A stretch of 64,000 bases of DNA from Agromyces aurantiacus (GCF_016907355.1 NZ_JAFBBW010000001.1:2542001-2606000), one strand, 5' to 3'. Positions 1-9,402 are shown, numbered from the stretch's first letter. Made by a program: numbers and translations. Notes: generated by a model not told the origin, from the sequence alone.

Positions 1-427
1 TGCCCTTGACGGGGTTCCAGTAGGCGACGCCGTCGCCGCGCTCGATCGGGTCGACCCGCGGGTCGGGCTCGCCGATGGCCTTGAGCAGGGCATCGATCGC
101 GGCGGGTTCTGAGGCGAAGACGACGTAGGGCTGACGTCCGCCGTCGTGGGCGTCGAAGGGGAAGGCCTCGACCACGGCACGCAGCCGCTCGGCGGTCAGC
201 AGCACGATCCACGCCTCGTACCCGAATCGCTCGGAGAGGGCGCGCTCGATCTCGCGCTTCAGCCGCGCGGCGGCGCTCGTGCCGGTCTCGAAGGCGACGT
301 TGCCGCTCGCGAGCACCGTGCGCACGGCCGAGAACCCGAGCCCCTCGAACACCTCGCGCAGCTCGGCGGACCTGATCGTGACGCCGCCCACGTTGACCCC
401 GCGCAGCAGGGCGATCCACTCGGTCAT
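1..427 (-). CDS. DUF1697 family protein, 3' end outside window
   Basis: The first 142 codons of a gene reading leftward out of the window. The product begins MTEWIALLRGVNVGG, the typical opening of DUF1697 proteins (about 180 residues, function unknown), and continues with the family's LASGNVAFET and EAWIVLLTAERL-type stretches. The C-terminus lies outside. It is a small soluble protein with no signal peptide. The start is the ATG at 427; it stands alone, 25 bp beyond the stop of the upstream membrane-protein gene, and may be cotranscribed with it. Family assignment is by recalled sequence pattern; the biochemical role of the family is not established. Confidence 0.8.
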   Translation of the reverse strand, partial: MTEWIALLRGVNVGGVTIRSAELREVFEGLGFSAVRTVLASGNVAFETGTSAAARLKREIERALSERFGYEAWIVLLTAERLRAVVEAFPFDAHDGGRQPYVVFASEPAAIDALLKAIGEPDPRVDPIERGDGVAYWNPVKG

Positions 428-452
428 GCCGCGAGCCTACGGCGAGGGTCCG

Positions 453-1070
453 TCACGCGGCGGGCGCGCCGGGGAACCGCACGCCGACCGCTCGCGCCTC
501 GAGCGCGGCCAGCGCGCGGATCGCGTCGGGCTCGCCGCGGCGCCAGGCTCCGACCGCGTCGGGTTCGGCGGCGAACACGGCGGCCGGATCGCGCACGGTC
601 AGGGCGCGCAGCGCGAGCAGGTCCGCGCCGCCGGGGCGTTCGAGCGCCGCTGCCGTCCGCCCGGCGCGCAGCGCGCGCACCAGACGCGGCACGACCCAGG
701 CGAGCAGCACCGCCGCGACCGGCAGTGCCGCGACGCCGACCGCGGCGAGGAGCGCGATCCAGCCCACGGCGTCCTGCTGCCCGCGGCCCACCGACTCGAG
801 GGTCGCCCCCGCGGCGCTGGCCCCGTCGAAGGGTTGGGCGATCCCCGGCCCGATCAGCGGGACGTCTCCCAGGGCGGTCCCGATGTCGGTCATGCTGCCG
901 CGGAATCCGGTGCCCGCCGCCTCGAGCTGCCGGCCGAGGTCGCCGAAGCCCGTCACGAATCGGTGGACGGCCACGGCGGCCCACACCGAGAGGACAACCA
1001 CGGCCAGCGCGATGACGTCGCCGACGATCTGCCCGGCGCGGCGTCCATCGAAATCCGAGTACGGCTTCAT
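453..1070 (-). CDS. hypothetical membrane protein, 205 aa
   Basis: A 205-residue protein with two clear membrane segments, at about residues 15-40 (IVGDVIALAVVVLSVWAAVA region) and about 103-130 (WIALLAAVGVAALPVAAVLLAW region). Between them is a roughly 65-residue segment rich in Gly, Ala and Thr, probably extracytoplasmic, and after them a 75-residue cytoplasmic tail with alternating acidic and basic residues. I do not recognise a family with known function. It starts at ATG 1070, 33 bp from the stop of pdxT, and is read in the same direction, so it may be a distal member of the pdxS-pdxT transcript, although nothing in the product suggests a role in vitamin B6 synthesis. Confidence 0.75.
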   Translation of the reverse strand: MKPYSDFDGRRAGQIVGDVIALAVVVLSVWAAVAVHRFVTGFGDLGRQLEAAGTGFRGSMTDIGTALGDVPLIGPGIAQPFDGASAAGATLESVGRGQQDAVGWIALLAAVGVAALPVAAVLLAWVVPRLVRALRAGRTAAALERPGGADLLALRALTVRDPAAVFAAEPDAVGAWRRGEPDAIRALAALEARAVGVRFPGAPAA

Positions 1071-1103
1071 GCCCCAACTCTGGCGTGGGGCGCGGCTCCG
1101 GCG

Positions 1104-1772
1104 CTACGCGGCCGAGGAGGGCGATGCCGACGCGGCGCCGGCAGCGGCCGCCCGCACCTTCCCGAGGAAGTACTCGTGGAAGCGCCGGTCGCCCTGGATC
1201 TCGGGGTGGAAGCTCGTGCCGACGAGGTTGCCCTGCTCGACCGCGACCACGCGCCCGTCCGGGAGGGAGGCGAGCGGAGTCGCCTTCTCCCCCACCGACT
1301 CGACGACCGGTCCGCGGATGAAGACCGCGTGCACGGGCTCGTCGCCGAGCGCGGGCACGTCGAGGTCGGTCTCGAACGACTGGTTCTGCGAGCCGAACGC
1401 GTTGCGGCGCACGACCACGTCGAGCCCGCCGAGGTTCTGCTGTCCGGCGATCGTGTCGAGCAGCGTGTCGGCGATCATGATGAGGCCGGCGCACGTGCCG
1501 TACACCGGAAGGCCCTCGGCGATGCGTCGCTTCAGCGGCTCGGCGACGCCGAACGCGCGCGACAGCTTGTCCATCACCGTGGACTCGCCGCCGGGGATCA
1601 CGAGGCCGTCGATGCCCTCGACGTCCTCGGGGCGCCGGACGAGCACGACGCGCGCGCCGAGCTCCGCCAGCACGCGCGCGTGCTCGCGGAAGTCGCCCTG
1701 CAGGGCGAGCACGCCGACCGTGGGGCCCGCGGCATCCGCAGGCCCCATCGACTCGTCGCGGAGAGTCACCAT
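1104..1772 (-). CDS. pdxT: pyridoxal 5'-phosphate synthase glutaminase subunit PdxT
   Basis: Glutaminase subunit of the R5P-dependent PLP synthase; it releases ammonia from glutamine and passes it to PdxS. It shows the class I amidotransferase pattern: [13 protein letters not shown] at the N-terminus, PGGEST, the nucleophile Cys in [10 protein letters not shown], and the FHPEI His/Glu near the C-terminus. The ATG at 1772 overlaps the pdxS stop codon (translational coupling); an alternative ATG at 1748 gives a protein eight residues shorter that begins nearer the usual family start, and neither has a strong SD. Operon pdxS-pdxT, divergent from a PdxR-like regulator. The C-terminal tail is Ala/Ser-rich and a little longer than usual. 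Confidence 0.95.
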   Translation of the reverse strand: MVTLRDESMGPADAAGPTVGVLALQGDFREHARVLAELGARVVLVRRPEDVEGIDGLVIPGGESTVMDKLSRAFGVAEPLKRRIAEGLPVYGTCAGLIMIADTLLDTIAGQQNLGGLDVVVRRNAFGSQNQSFETDLDVPALGDEPVHAVFIRGPVVESVGEKATPLASLPDGRVVAVEQGNLVGTSFHPEIQGDRRFHEYFLGKVRAAAAGAASASPSSAA

Positions 1773-2656
1773 CCGCGCTCGGCGAGGCGGTGCGGCGCGG
1801 CGAGGTCGGCGACGTTGATGCCGACCATGGCCTCGCCCAGGCCGCGCGAGACCTCGGCGATGACCTTGGGGTCGTCGTAGAAGGTGGTGGCCTTCACGAT
1901 CGCGGCGGCGCGCTGCTCGGGGTTGCCCGACTTGAAGATGCCCGAGCCCACGAACACGCCGTCGGCGCCGAGCTGCATCATCATGGCCGCGTCGGCCGGG
2001 GTGGCGACGCCGCCCGCGGTGAAGAGCACGACCGGCAGCTTGCCGGTCTCGGCGACCTCGAGCACGAGGTCGTAGGGAGCCTGCAGCTCCTTGGCGGCGA
2101 CGTAGAGCTCGTCGCGCGTCATCGACTTCAGCTGGTTGATCTCGGCGGTGATCTTGCGGATGTGCTTGGTCGCCTCGGAGACGTCGCCCGTGCCGGCCTC
2201 GCCCTTCGAGCGGATCATCGCGGCACCCTCGTTGATGCGGCGGAGCGCCTCGCCCAGGTTGGTCGCGCCGCAGACGAAGGGCGTCGTGAACGCCCACTTG
2301 TCGATGTGGTTGACGTAGTCGGCCGGCGAGAGCACCTCGGACTCGTCGATGTAGTCGACCTCGAGCGCCTGGAGCACCTGCGCCTCGACGAAGTGGCCGA
2401 TGCGGGCCTTCGCCATGACGGGGATCGAGACCTCGGCGATGATCGCCTCGATGAGGTCGGGGTCGCTCATGCGGGCGACGCCGCCCTGGGCGCGGATGTC
2501 GGCGGGAACGCGCTCGAGTGCCATCACGGCGACGGCGCCGGCATCCTCGGCGATGCGCGCCTGCTCGGGCGTGACGACGTCCATGATGACGCCGCCCTTC
2601 AGCATCTCGGCGAGGCCGCGCTTCACGCGGTTGGAGCCGGTCTCGGCAGTGCTCAT
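1766..2656 (-). CDS. pdxS: pyridoxal 5'-phosphate synthase lyase subunit PdxS
   Basis: Synthase subunit of the DXP-independent vitamin B6 pathway, joining ribose 5-phosphate, glyceraldehyde 3-phosphate and ammonia from PdxT into PLP. 296 residues, the normal length. It carries the family hallmarks [47 protein letters not shown] (Schiff-base lysine region), [11 protein letters not shown] and [14 protein letters not shown]. The ATG at 2656 is preferred over GTG 2659 because AAGGGA lies 7 nt upstream of it. It is the first gene of the pdxST transcript. The 110-bp gap to the divergent regulator holds a near-palindromic candidate operator. Confidence 0.97.
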   Translation of the reverse strand: MSTAETGSNRVKRGLAEMLKGGVIMDVVTPEQARIAEDAGAVAVMALERVPADIRAQGGVARMSDPDLIEAIIAEVSIPVMAKARIGHFVEAQVLQALEVDYIDESEVLSPADYVNHIDKWAFTTPFVCGATNLGEALRRINEGAAMIRSKGEAGTGDVSEATKHIRKITAEINQLKSMTRDELYVAAKELQAPYDLVLEVAETGKLPVVLFTAGGVATPADAAMMMQLGADGVFVGSGIFKSGNPEQRAAAIVKATTFYDDPKVIAEVSRGLGEAMVGINVADLAAPHRLAERGW

Positions 2657-2715
2657 CACGGGGTCCCTTCGACGGATGGTGCGCTGTCGCGCAAACTCTC
2701 GGACAAGACGCTTGC

Positions 2716-2729
2716 TTGACCTAGGCCAA
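2716..2729. promoter_or_regulatory. candidate PdxR operator between pdxS and pdxR
   Basis: TTGACCTAGGCCAA is an inverted repeat with 12 of 14 positions symmetrical (centre CCTAGG), in the 110-bp gap between the divergent pdxS and MocR-type regulator genes. In Corynebacterium and Bacillus, PdxR-type regulators bind in exactly this divergent gap and activate pdxST. The left half TTGACC could also serve as a rightward -35 element, so a regulator bound here could repress its own gene. The assignment is inference from position and symmetry. Confidence 0.4.
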
Positions 2730-2766
2730 AAGATAGCATGGTCCGAGCCCTACCATCGGAGCAGCC

Positions 2767-4119
2767 ATGGAACATGACGTCGCCCTCGCGATCACCGGCC
2801 GATCGGCCGCCGACATCGCGGCGAGCGTCCGCGCCCTCATCGAGCGCGGCGAGCTGCTCCCCGGCGACCCCCTGCCGCCCGTGCGCAACCTCGCCGACGA
2901 CCTCGGCGTGAATCGCAACACCGCGGTCGCGGCCTACCGGCAGCTCACGCTCGCGGGCATGGTCGTCACCCGAGGGCGCGGGGGCACGCGCGTCGCCGAC
3001 CGGTCCGTGGTCGCCCAGGAGGGGTTCGCGGCCGACAATGTGCTCCGCGATGTCGCGACCGGCAATCCCGACCCCGACCTCATCCCCGACCCGTCCCGCG
3101 CGCTCGCCGGCATGGCCGGTAGGCCCGTGCTCTACGGCGAACCGGTCATCGACCCCGGCCTGGAGCGATGGGCCGGCGAGTGGATGCGCGCCGACCTCGC
3201 CCCGTCGGACCTCCGGCTGACGATCACGAGCGGCGCGGCCGACGCCGTCGAGCGGCTCCTCGCGCAGGCGCTGGTCCGCGACGACGCCGTGGCGCTCGAG
3301 GACCCCTGCTTCCTGACGAGCATCCACACCGTGCGCGTCGGCGGGTACCGTCCCGTGCCGGTCCCGGTCGACGACGAGGGCATGACGGTGGCGGGACTGC
3401 GGTCGGCGCTGGAGCAGGGCGTGCGCGCCGTCGTCTGCACGCCGCGCGCGCAGAACCCCACGGGTGCGAGCCTCTCGGAGCGCCGCGCCGCGGATCTCCG
3501 CGAGGTCCTCCGAGCCCACCCGTACGTGCTCGTCATCGAGGACGACCACTTCTCGATGCTCTCGCGCCGGCCGTTCCGCTCGCTGATCGGCCCCGACCAC
3601 AAGCGGTGGGCGCTGGTGCGGTCGGTATCGAAGTTCCTGGGCCCCGACATGTGCCTGGCCGTCACGGCGTCCGATCCCGAGACCGCCGAGCGCCTCGCGA
3701 TGCGGCTGACCCCGGGAACGACCTGGGTGAGCCACCTGCTCCAGCGCCTCACGCTCGCGCTGGTCACCGACCCCGAGGCGATGGCGGCCGTCGCCGCGGC
3801 CGGCCTGCACTACGCCGAGCGCAACGACGCCTTCGCCGAGCGGCTCACGGCGCTCGGCCTGCCCACGACCGCCGGTGACGGGCTGAACCTCTGGGTCCCG
3901 CTGCCCGTGCCGGCGCGCGCCGTCTCCGAGCAGCTCATGCGACGCGGATGGCTCGCACGCGCCGGGGACGAGTTCGTCCTCGCCGGCGCGGCGCCGTCGC
4001 GGCGCCTCCGGCTCACCGTGCACGACCTCGCCGACGCCGACGCCGATCGCCTCGCCGCCGACATCGCCGCCGCCGTCCGCGCGGCGGGCGGACGGCTCAT
4101 CCCGGCCGGGATGGAATGA
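2767..4119 (+). CDS. pdxR: MocR/GntR-type regulator with aminotransferase-like domain (PdxR-like)
   Basis: 450-residue transcription factor: an N-terminal GntR winged helix (about residues 10-75; VRNLADDLGVNRNTAVAAYRQL is the recognition region) fused to a fold-type I aminotransferase domain (about 100-445). The PLP lysine is likely the one in RSVSKFLGPDM. Such MocR proteins sense PLP with the aminotransferase fold. Being divergent from pdxST and immediately upstream of pyridoxal kinase, it is very probably PdxR, the PLP-responsive regulator of B6 synthesis. ATG 2767 has CGGAG 5 nt upstream. The last codon lies 7 bp before the pdxY start, so the two are one transcript. The effector is inferred, not shown. 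Confidence 0.88.
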   Translation: MEHDVALAITGRSAADIAASVRALIERGELLPGDPLPPVRNLADDLGVNRNTAVAAYRQLTLAGMVVTRGRGGTRVADRSVVAQEGFAADNVLRDVATGNPDPDLIPDPSRALAGMAGRPVLYGEPVIDPGLERWAGEWMRADLAPSDLRLTITSGAADAVERLLAQALVRDDAVALEDPCFLTSIHTVRVGGYRPVPVPVDDEGMTVAGLRSALEQGVRAVVCTPRAQNPTGASLSERRAADLREVLRAHPYVLVIEDDHFSMLSRRPFRSLIGPDHKRWALVRSVSKFLGPDMCLAVTASDPETAERLAMRLTPGTTWVSHLLQRLTLALVTDPEAMAAVAAAGLHYAERNDAFAERLTALGLPTTAGDGLNLWVPLPVPARAVSEQLMRRGWLARAGDEFVLAGAAPSRRLRLTVHDLADADADRLAADIAAAVRAAGGRLIPAGME

Positions 4120-4126
4120 TCGAGGG

Positions 4127-4978
4127 GTGAAGGTCCTCTCGATCCAGTCCGCCGTCGCCTACGGCCACGTCGGCAACTCCGCGGCCGTGTTCCCGCTCCA
4201 GCGCATCGGCGTCGAGGTCATGCCGGTCTACACGGTCAACTTCTCGAACCACACCGGCTACGGCGCGTGGCGCGGGCCGCTCATCGACCCCGACGACGTG
4301 CGCGAGGTCATCACCGGCATCGAGGAGCGCGGCGCGTTCCCGAAGATCGACGTGATCCTCTCCGGCTACCAGGGCTCCGAGGGCATCGCCGACGTCATCC
4401 TCGACGCGGTCGCGCGCATCAAGGCCGCGAACCCCGAGGCGATCTACTCGTGCGACCCCGTCATGGGCAATGCGAAGAGCGGATGCTTCGTGGCGCCGGC
4501 GATCCCGGTGCTGCTGCGCGACCGCGTGGTGCCGGCCGCCGACCTCATCACGCCGAACCAGTTCGAGCTCGGGTACCTCACCGGCACCGAGCCCGGCTCG
4601 CTCGAGTCGACGCTCGAGTCGGTCGACCTGGCTCGCGCGTCGGGCCCGCGCACCGTGCTGGTGACGAGCGTCGAGCGGCCCGACCGCGAGGAGGGCACGA
4701 TCGAGATGCTCGCGGTCGACGACCGCGGCGCCTGGATCGTGCAGACGCCGCTGCTGCCGATGAAGGCGAACGGCTCCGGGGATGTCACGGCCGCACTGTT
4801 CACGGCGCACTACCGTCGCACGGGCGATGCGGCCGACGCGCTCGCACGCACGGCGTCGAGCGTGTTCGACCTGCTCTCGAACACCCACGAGTCGGGTGAG
4901 CGCGAGCTGCAGCTCGTCGAGTCGCAGGAATCGTACGCGCACCCGCGGATGCAGTTCGAGGTGCGGCAGGTCCGCTGA
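4127..4978 (+). CDS. pdxY: pyridoxal kinase PdxY
   Basis: Phosphorylates pyridoxal to PLP in the salvage pathway; ribokinase-like fold. 283 residues, the usual length. Visible family motifs are the opening VLSIQSAVAYGHVGNSAAVFPLQ, the NFSNHTGYG substrate loop, YSCDPVMGN, TPNQFELGYLTG and the anion-hole/catalytic segment MKANGSGDVTAALF, with Asp as the base. GTG 4127 is chosen because it follows the regulator stop by only 7 bp and matches the family N-terminus. With pdxST next door, the cell has de novo synthesis and salvage controlled from one locus. Confidence 0.95.
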   Translation: MKVLSIQSAVAYGHVGNSAAVFPLQRIGVEVMPVYTVNFSNHTGYGAWRGPLIDPDDVREVITGIEERGAFPKIDVILSGYQGSEGIADVILDAVARIKAANPEAIYSCDPVMGNAKSGCFVAPAIPVLLRDRVVPAADLITPNQFELGYLTGTEPGSLESTLESVDLARASGPRTVLVTSVERPDREEGTIEMLAVDDRGAWIVQTPLLPMKANGSGDVTAALFTAHYRRTGDAADALARTASSVFDLLSNTHESGERELQLVESQESYAHPRMQFEVRQVR

Positions 4979-4992
4979 CCCAGCCGGGCGGG

Positions 4993-5559
4993 TCAGGAAG
5001 CCGGCCAGGCCTCCGCGATCTCCTGGCGCACCTCGCCGAGCAGGCGCGGGATCGCCTTCGTGCCCGCGACGATCGGGAAGAAGTTCGCGTCGAGGGCCCA
5101 TCGCGGCACGATGTGCTGGTGCAGGTGCTCGGCGATGCCCGCGCCCGCGATCCGGCCCTGGTTCATGCCGAGGTTGAACCCGTCGCAGCGCGACACCTGC
5201 TTGAGCGTGCGCATCGCGATCTGCGTCAGCTCCCCGATCTCGGCGACCTCGTCGGCGCTCGCCTGGTCGTACGTGGCGATGTGGCGGTACGGGCACACGA
5301 GCAGGTGACCGCTGTTGTACGGGAAGAGGTTCAGCAGCACGAACGCGTGCTCACCGCGGGCGACGATGAGCGACTGCTCGTCGGAGAGCTTCGGCGCCCG
5401 GCAGAACGGGCACGTGTGCTCGTCGGGCTGCTCGCCCTGCTGGATGTAGACGAGCCGGTGGGGGGTCCAGAGCCGCTGGAACGCGTCGGGCACCCCGGCC
5501 AGCTCGCTCGAGACATCCGTCGGGATGCCGTCGAACTCGCCATGCTCGTAGGAGGTCAT
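4993..5559 (-). CDS. HIT domain protein (Ap4A phosphorylase/hydrolase type)
   Basis: Histidine-triad nucleotide-binding protein of 188 residues. The catalytic triad HLHQHIVPR is present near residue 145, and the CPFC pair around residue 50 belongs to the zinc site found in this subgroup; the closest characterised relative I know is the mycobacterial diadenosine tetraphosphate phosphorylase, which also sits beside thrS. It probably removes Ap4A, a by-product of aminoacyl-tRNA synthetases. The ATG overlaps the thrS stop (TATGA), so it is translationally coupled to thrS. It is convergent with pdxY, with a 14-bp gap. Confidence 0.92.
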   Translation of the reverse strand: MTSYEHGEFDGIPTDVSSELAGVPDAFQRLWTPHRLVYIQQGEQPDEHTCPFCRAPKLSDEQSLIVARGEHAFVLLNLFPYNSGHLLVCPYRHIATYDQASADEVAEIGELTQIAMRTLKQVSRCDGFNLGMNQGRIAGAGIAEHLHQHIVPRWALDANFFPIVAGTKAIPRLLGEVRQEIAEAWPAS

Positions 5560-7499
5560 ACGAACAGGCCGTCCCTCGTGGTCACCTGGCGGCGGTCGGC
5601 GATCGCCTCGAGGATGCGGCGCTCCGCCTCGGCGATCGGCACGCCGTTCTCCTGGCTGCCGTCGCGGAAGCGGAAGCTCACGGTCTCGGCCGTGCGGTCG
5701 TTCTCGCCGGCGATGAGCTGAATCGGCACCTTCTGGGTCGTGTGGGTGCGGATCTTCTTCTGCATGCGGTCGTCGCTCGTGTCGAGTTCGGTGCGCACGC
5801 CTGCGCCCTGCAGCTGGGTCAGGATGGCGCCGAGGTAGGGCGCGTACTCGTCGGCGACCGGGATGCCCACGACCTGCACCGGCGAGAGCCACACGGGGAA
5901 GGCGCCGGCGTAGTGCTCGGTCAGCACGCCGAAGAACCGCTCGATGGAGCCGAACTTCGCCGAGTGGATCATGACGGGCTGCTGGTGGGTGCCGTCGGCC
6001 GCGGTGTACTGGAGGCCGAAGCCCTCGGGCTGGTTGAAGTCGTACTGGATGGTCGACATCTGCCAGGTGCGGCCGATCGCGTCGCGCGCCTGCACCGAGA
6101 TCTTCGGGCCGTAGAACGCGGCCCCGCCCGGATCGGGCACGAGCTCGAGGCCCGAGCGCTCGGCGACCTCGCGCAGCACGTTCGTCGCGACCTCCCACTG
6201 CTCGTCGGAGCCCTTGAACTTGTCGGAGTGCTCGTCGCGCGTCGAGAGCTCGAGGTAGAAGTCGTCGAGGCCGAAGTCGCGCAGCAGCCCGAGCACGAAG
6301 TTCAGGAGGTGCTCGATCTCGGCGGGCGCCTGCTCGGGCGTGACGTAGCTGTGCGAGTCGTCCTGGGTGAGCCCGCGCACGCGGGTCAGGCCCTGCACGA
6401 CGCCCGACTTCTCGTAGCGGTACACGGTGCCGAATTCGAAGAACCGCAGGGGCAGGTCGCGGTACGACCGGCCGCGCGAGCGGTAGATGAGGTTCTGCAT
6501 CGGGCAGTTCATCGCCTTGAGGTAGTACTCGCTGTTCTCGAGCTCCATCGGCGGGAACATGGTGTCCTTGTAGTACGGCAGGTGGCCCGACAGCTCGAAG
6601 ACGTGCGCCTTCGTGATGTGCGGGGTCGAGACGTACTGGAACCCCTCCTCGATGTGGCGCCGGCGGACGTAGTCCTCCATCTCCCGCTTGATCACGCCGC
6701 CCTTGGGGTGGAACACGGGCAGGCCCGAGCCGATCTCGTCGGGGAAGCTGAACAGGTCGAGCTCGACGCCGAGCTTGCGGTGGTCGCGTCGCGCGGCCTC
6801 CTCGAGGCGGTGCTGGTACGCGCGCAGCTCGTCCTTGGTGGGCCACGCGGTGCCGTAGATCCGCTGCAGCTGCGGGTTCTTCTCGGACCCGCGCCAGTAG
6901 GCGGCGGCGACGCGCATGAGCGCCCAGCCGTTGCCGATCATGCGGGTGTTCGGCAGGTGCGGCCCCCGGCAGAGATCCTTCCAGGCGACCTCGCCGGTCT
7001 TCGGGTCGACGTTGTCGTAGATCGTCAGCTCGCCGCCGCCCACCTCGACGCTCTCATTGTCGTCGCCGGAGGCCGCGGCACCCTTCAGCCCGATGAGCTC
7101 GAGCTTGTACGGCTCCCCCGCCAGCTCGGCGCGCGCCTCGTCGTCGGTCACGGCGCGACGCACGAAGCGCTGGCCGGCCCGGATGATGCGCGCCATCTCC
7201 TTGTCGAGCGCCTTCAAGTCCTCCGGGGTGAACGGCTCGGCCACGTCGAAGTCGTAGTAGAAGCCGTCAGTGACGGGCGGGCCGATGCCGAGCTTGGCCT
7301 CGGGGTTCACGTTCTGCACGGCCTGCGCGAGCACGTGCGCCGTCGAGTGCCGCAGGATGGCGAGGCCGTCGGGCGAGTCGATCGTCACGGGCTCGACGAC
7401 GTCGGCGTCGGTCACCGTCGTCGCGAGGTCCTTCAGCTCGCCGTTGACGCGCATCGCGACAACGGTCCGGTCGGTGAAGAGCTCGAAGCCGTCGGCCAA
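5556..7499 (-). CDS. thrS: threonyl-tRNA synthetase
   Basis: Charges tRNA-Thr with threonine and edits Ser-tRNA-Thr. Order: short TGS-like N-terminus (about 1-55), editing domain with [11 protein letters not shown] and the [12 protein letters not shown]ys, class II catalytic core with [19 protein letters not shown] and [12 protein letters not shown] (zinc ligands Cys/His), and anticodon-binding domain ([12 protein letters not shown] onward). The start is set at TTG 7499: AGGGAG lies 9 nt upstream, and the resulting [16 protein letters not shown] matches the short N-termini of relatives as I recall them, whereas longer readings run into the upstream gene. 647 residues. Coupled to the downstream HIT gene. 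Confidence 0.95.
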   Translation of the reverse strand: MADGFELFTDRTVVAMRVNGELKDLATTVTDADVVEPVTIDSPDGLAILRHSTAHVLAQAVQNVNPEAKLGIGPPVTDGFYYDFDVAEPFTPEDLKALDKEMARIIRAGQRFVRRAVTDDEARAELAGEPYKLELIGLKGAAASGDDNESVEVGGGELTIYDNVDPKTGEVAWKDLCRGPHLPNTRMIGNGWALMRVAAAYWRGSEKNPQLQRIYGTAWPTKDELRAYQHRLEEAARRDHRKLGVELDLFSFPDEIGSGLPVFHPKGGVIKREMEDYVRRRHIEEGFQYVSTPHITKAHVFELSGHLPYYKDTMFPPMELENSEYYLKAMNCPMQNLIYRSRGRSYRDLPLRFFEFGTVYRYEKSGVVQGLTRVRGLTQDDSHSYVTPEQAPAEIEHLLNFVLGLLRDFGLDDFYLELSTRDEHSDKFKGSDEQWEVATNVLREVAERSGLELVPDPGGAAFYGPKISVQARDAIGRTWQMSTIQYDFNQPEGFGLQYTAADGTHQQPVMIHSAKFGSIERFFGVLTEHYAGAFPVWLSPVQVVGIPVADEYAPYLGAILTQLQGAGVRTELDTSDDRMQKKIRTHTTQKVPIQLIAGENDRTAETVSFRFRDGSQENGVPIAEAERRILEAIADRRQVTTRDGLFV

Positions 7500-7576
7500 G
7501 TGGATCCACTCCCTGAGGGTTGAGACGAAACCCTTCAACTGTAGTCGGGCCGAGGACCCGCGGGCGGGCCTGCGCG

Positions 7577-8638
7577 TCACCCGTCGGCGCTGATGCGGAA
7601 CCGATCCTCGAAGCGGCCGACGGCCGCGACGAATCGAACGTCGAGCGCGGACGGCGTGACCCGCACTATCAGGTTCCCCCAGGACGGATCCGCGTTCGCG
7701 CCGGACCACGAGGCGAAGTACGCCGCGTCGGGGTCATCCGGATGGACGTCGCGCAGCGTCGTCCCGCCGGTGCCGACGGTCACGAACACCGTCCCGTCGC
7801 CCCGGGCGAGTGCGGCCCCGTCGTCGGCGACGCACGCCGGCGTGATCGCGTCGGGCGCGATCGACTCGCACGCGCCGGAGAACCGGAGCTGGTCGGTGCG
7901 CTGGTAGAGGTGCTCGTGTCCGGTCAGCACGAGGTCGACGCCGCCAGAGACGAGCAGGTCGACGAGGTCGGCGCCGGGATCGCACGCGTAGTTCCCGGCC
8001 GACAGGCACGGCTTGTGCATGCCGACGACCACCCACGGGATCCCCGCGTCGCGCGCGCCGTCGATCGCCGCACGCGTCCAGTCGTAGCGTTCCGTGCCGG
8101 CCGCGTACGACCAGGCGCCCTCCGCACCGCGGAACGTGATGCCCGGCGAGATCACCACGAACCGCACGAGCGGCGCCTCCGCGGGCAGGTCGACGAGGTA
8201 CTGCCGCGGATAGTCTCCTTCGAGTCCGGGGAGCCGGTTCGGCAGACAGTCGGCGAAGGCCTCGATCGCGCCGTTCCGCCCGTCGGACTCGTGGTTGCCC
8301 GCCACGAGCTGAACAGGGATGTCGGGGCCGACGTGCTCCTCGACGAACGCGCACCAGTCGCCCTCCTCGCCGGTCGTCCCGTACGAGAGATCGCCGAGTG
8401 CGAAGTGCACCGCGGGATCGAGTTCGCGCACCTGGTCGAGCGTCGCGGCGGCGTGCTCGCTCGATCCGATGTCGCCCTCCGCCGTGAACGTCAGCGCCGA
8501 CGGCGTCGCGCCGGGCGTGCCGCCGATCCCCGCGCGGTCGGGCGTGCCCGACGGCGTGCATCCGGCCAGCGCGAGGAACCCCGCGAGCACGAGGACGGAC
8601 GCGCCGATCGATGGTCGCCGTCGCATCCGCACCCCCAT
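7577..8638 (-). CDS. secreted metallophosphoesterase lipoprotein
   Basis: A calcineurin-like phosphoesterase of the purple acid phosphatase type, anchored outside the membrane. The N-terminus has a positive region, a hydrophobic core and a lipobox (LALAGC, Cys about residue 29). Metal-binding motifs in order are GDIG, GDLSYG, GNHES, GMHKPC and TGHEHLY, all present, so it should be active on phosphomonoesters or diesters; the substrate is unknown. The start ATG 8638 gives a good signal peptide; ATG 8626, four codons later, is equally possible (GGGG upstream). It is followed by thrS 77 bp later on the same strand. Confidence 0.85.
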   Translation of the reverse strand: MGVRMRRRPSIGASVLVLAGFLALAGCTPSGTPDRAGIGGTPGATPSALTFTAEGDIGSSEHAAATLDQVRELDPAVHFALGDLSYGTTGEEGDWCAFVEEHVGPDIPVQLVAGNHESDGRNGAIEAFADCLPNRLPGLEGDYPRQYLVDLPAEAPLVRFVVISPGITFRGAEGAWSYAAGTERYDWTRAAIDGARDAGIPWVVVGMHKPCLSAGNYACDPGADLVDLLVSGGVDLVLTGHEHLYQRTDQLRFSGACESIAPDAITPACVADDGAALARGDGTVFVTVGTGGTTLRDVHPDDPDAAYFASWSGANADPSWGNLIVRVTPSALDVRFVAAVGRFEDRFRISADG

Positions 8639-8668
8639 GGGCACTCTACGCGCGAGAGCGGAAACGAC

Positions 8669-8694
8669 GAACGCCCCGGCGGACCGGGGCGTTC
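8669..8694 (-). terminator. terminator after the tRNA-Val(GAC) gene
   Basis: Perfect 11-bp hairpin (GAACGCCCCGG / CCGGGGCGTTC) with a 4-nt loop, just beyond the 3' end of the minus-strand tRNA cluster and before the phosphoesterase gene. The minus-strand continuation has no long T run, as is common in this group. Confidence 0.8.
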
Positions 8695-8699
8695 TCATG

Positions 8700-8774
8700 T
8701 GGTGGGCGATACTGGGATCGAACCAGTGACCTCTTCCGTGTCAGGGAAGCGCGCTACCGCTGCGCCAATCGCCC
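8700..8774 (-). tRNA. tRNA-Val (GAC)
   Basis: Full cloverleaf on the minus strand: acceptor GGGCGAT/ATCGCCC, D arm with GGTAGCGC, anticodon stem CTTCC/GGAAG with loop CTGACAC (anticodon GAC), and T arm containing GGTTCGATCC. CCA is encoded. Third gene of a Gly-Cys-Val cluster. Its sequence is close to that of the tRNA-Val(CAC) lying opposite at 9294. Confidence 0.96.
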
Positions 8775-8805
8775 GGGTTGAGTGAGCTGCGAGGGGCTCG
8801 TCTCG

Positions 8806-8876
8806 AGGTGGATACGGGATTCGAACCCGTGTATACGGCTTTGCAGGCCGCTGCCTCGCCTCTCGGCCAATCCACC
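8806..8876 (-). tRNA. tRNA-Cys (GCA)
   Basis: Cloverleaf with acceptor GGTGGAT/ATCCACC and anticodon loop CTGCAAA (GCA) between CGGC and GCCG. The discriminator is U and CCA is not encoded. Middle gene of the Gly-Cys-Val cluster, an arrangement frequent in Actinobacteria. Confidence 0.96.
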
Positions 8877-8929
8877 GTTGCTTTGGGTTCACCACCAACG
8901 AACAAACCGGCTTGCGCCGGCTTGATCAG

Positions 8930-9002
8930 AGCGGATGACGAGACTCGAACTCGCGACCCTCACCTTGGCAAGGTGATGCGCTACCAACTGCGCCACATCC
9001 GC
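8930..9002 (-). tRNA. tRNA-Gly (GCC)
   Basis: Cloverleaf with acceptor GCGGATG/CATCCGC, anticodon stem TCACC/GGTGA and loop TTGCCAA (GCC). First gene of the minus-strand cluster; the promoter is at 9029-9058. CCA is not encoded. Confidence 0.96.
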
Positions 9003-9028
9003 GTTGTCGCTGTTTCGGCGACGTAGAG

Positions 9029-9058
9029 ACTCTAACGGATGACGTGAACGAATGACAA
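9029..9058 (-). promoter_or_regulatory. promoter of the Gly-Cys-Val tRNA cluster
   Basis: On the minus strand TTGTCA (9058-9053; 5 of 6 match to TTGACA), an 18-nt spacer and TAGAGT (9034-9029; 4 of 6 match to TATAAT), ending 27 nt before the tRNA-Gly 5' end. The rest of the 9059-9293 gap has no gene; TAGTAT at 9247-9252 may be the -10 element of the plus-strand tRNA-Val. Confidence 0.5.
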
Positions 9059-9293
9059 ACCGAGCGGGTCGTGTGGCACGTTCGGCCCGGTCAGGCGCGC
9101 AATCCGTGCATGCGTCCCGGGCGTGTCGCCGTGCTCGACGAGACCGCACGGCTGCGCTCACGGAGTGATCGGGCATGCGGCCCCCGCGCGTCGACGCCGA
9201 CGCGCCCGGCCCGCCGGCCGATGTGCGTCGAGGCCGCCGCGTGGGCTAGTATCGACTTCGCGGCACGGCCCCGGTCGGTCCGCGAGACACCTC

Positions 9294-9369
9294 GGGCGAT
9301 TGGCGCAGCTGGTAGCGCGCTTCCTTCACACGGAAGAGGTCGTCGGTTCGAGCCCGGCATCGCCCACCA
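9294..9369 (+). tRNA. tRNA-Val (CAC)
   Basis: Cloverleaf with acceptor GGGCGAT/ATCGCCC, anticodon stem CTTCC/GGAAG and loop TTCACAC (CAC), T arm with GGTTCGAGCC; CCA is encoded. It reads the valine GTG codon, abundant in this genome. It is oriented opposite to the tRNA-Val(GAC) cluster, with the two transcripts diverging from the shared 291-bp gap. Confidence 0.96.
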
Positions 9370-9373
9370 CCAC

Positions 9374-9402
9374 GAAGCCCCCGGTCCATGGCCGGGGGCT
9401 TC
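9374..9402 (+). terminator. terminator between tRNA-Val(CAC) and the PemK-like gene
   Basis: Perfect 11-bp inverted repeat (GAAGCCCCCGG / CCGGGGGCTTC) around a 7-nt loop, starting 4 nt after the tRNA CCA and ending 15 bp before the stop of the convergent PemK-like gene, so it can serve both strands. Confidence 0.85.

Noticed and set aside
7500..7576. T-box leader before thrS
   Set aside because: The leader is short (77 bp between genes) and has no specifier stem or AGGGTGGNACCGCG-type antiterminator sequence.
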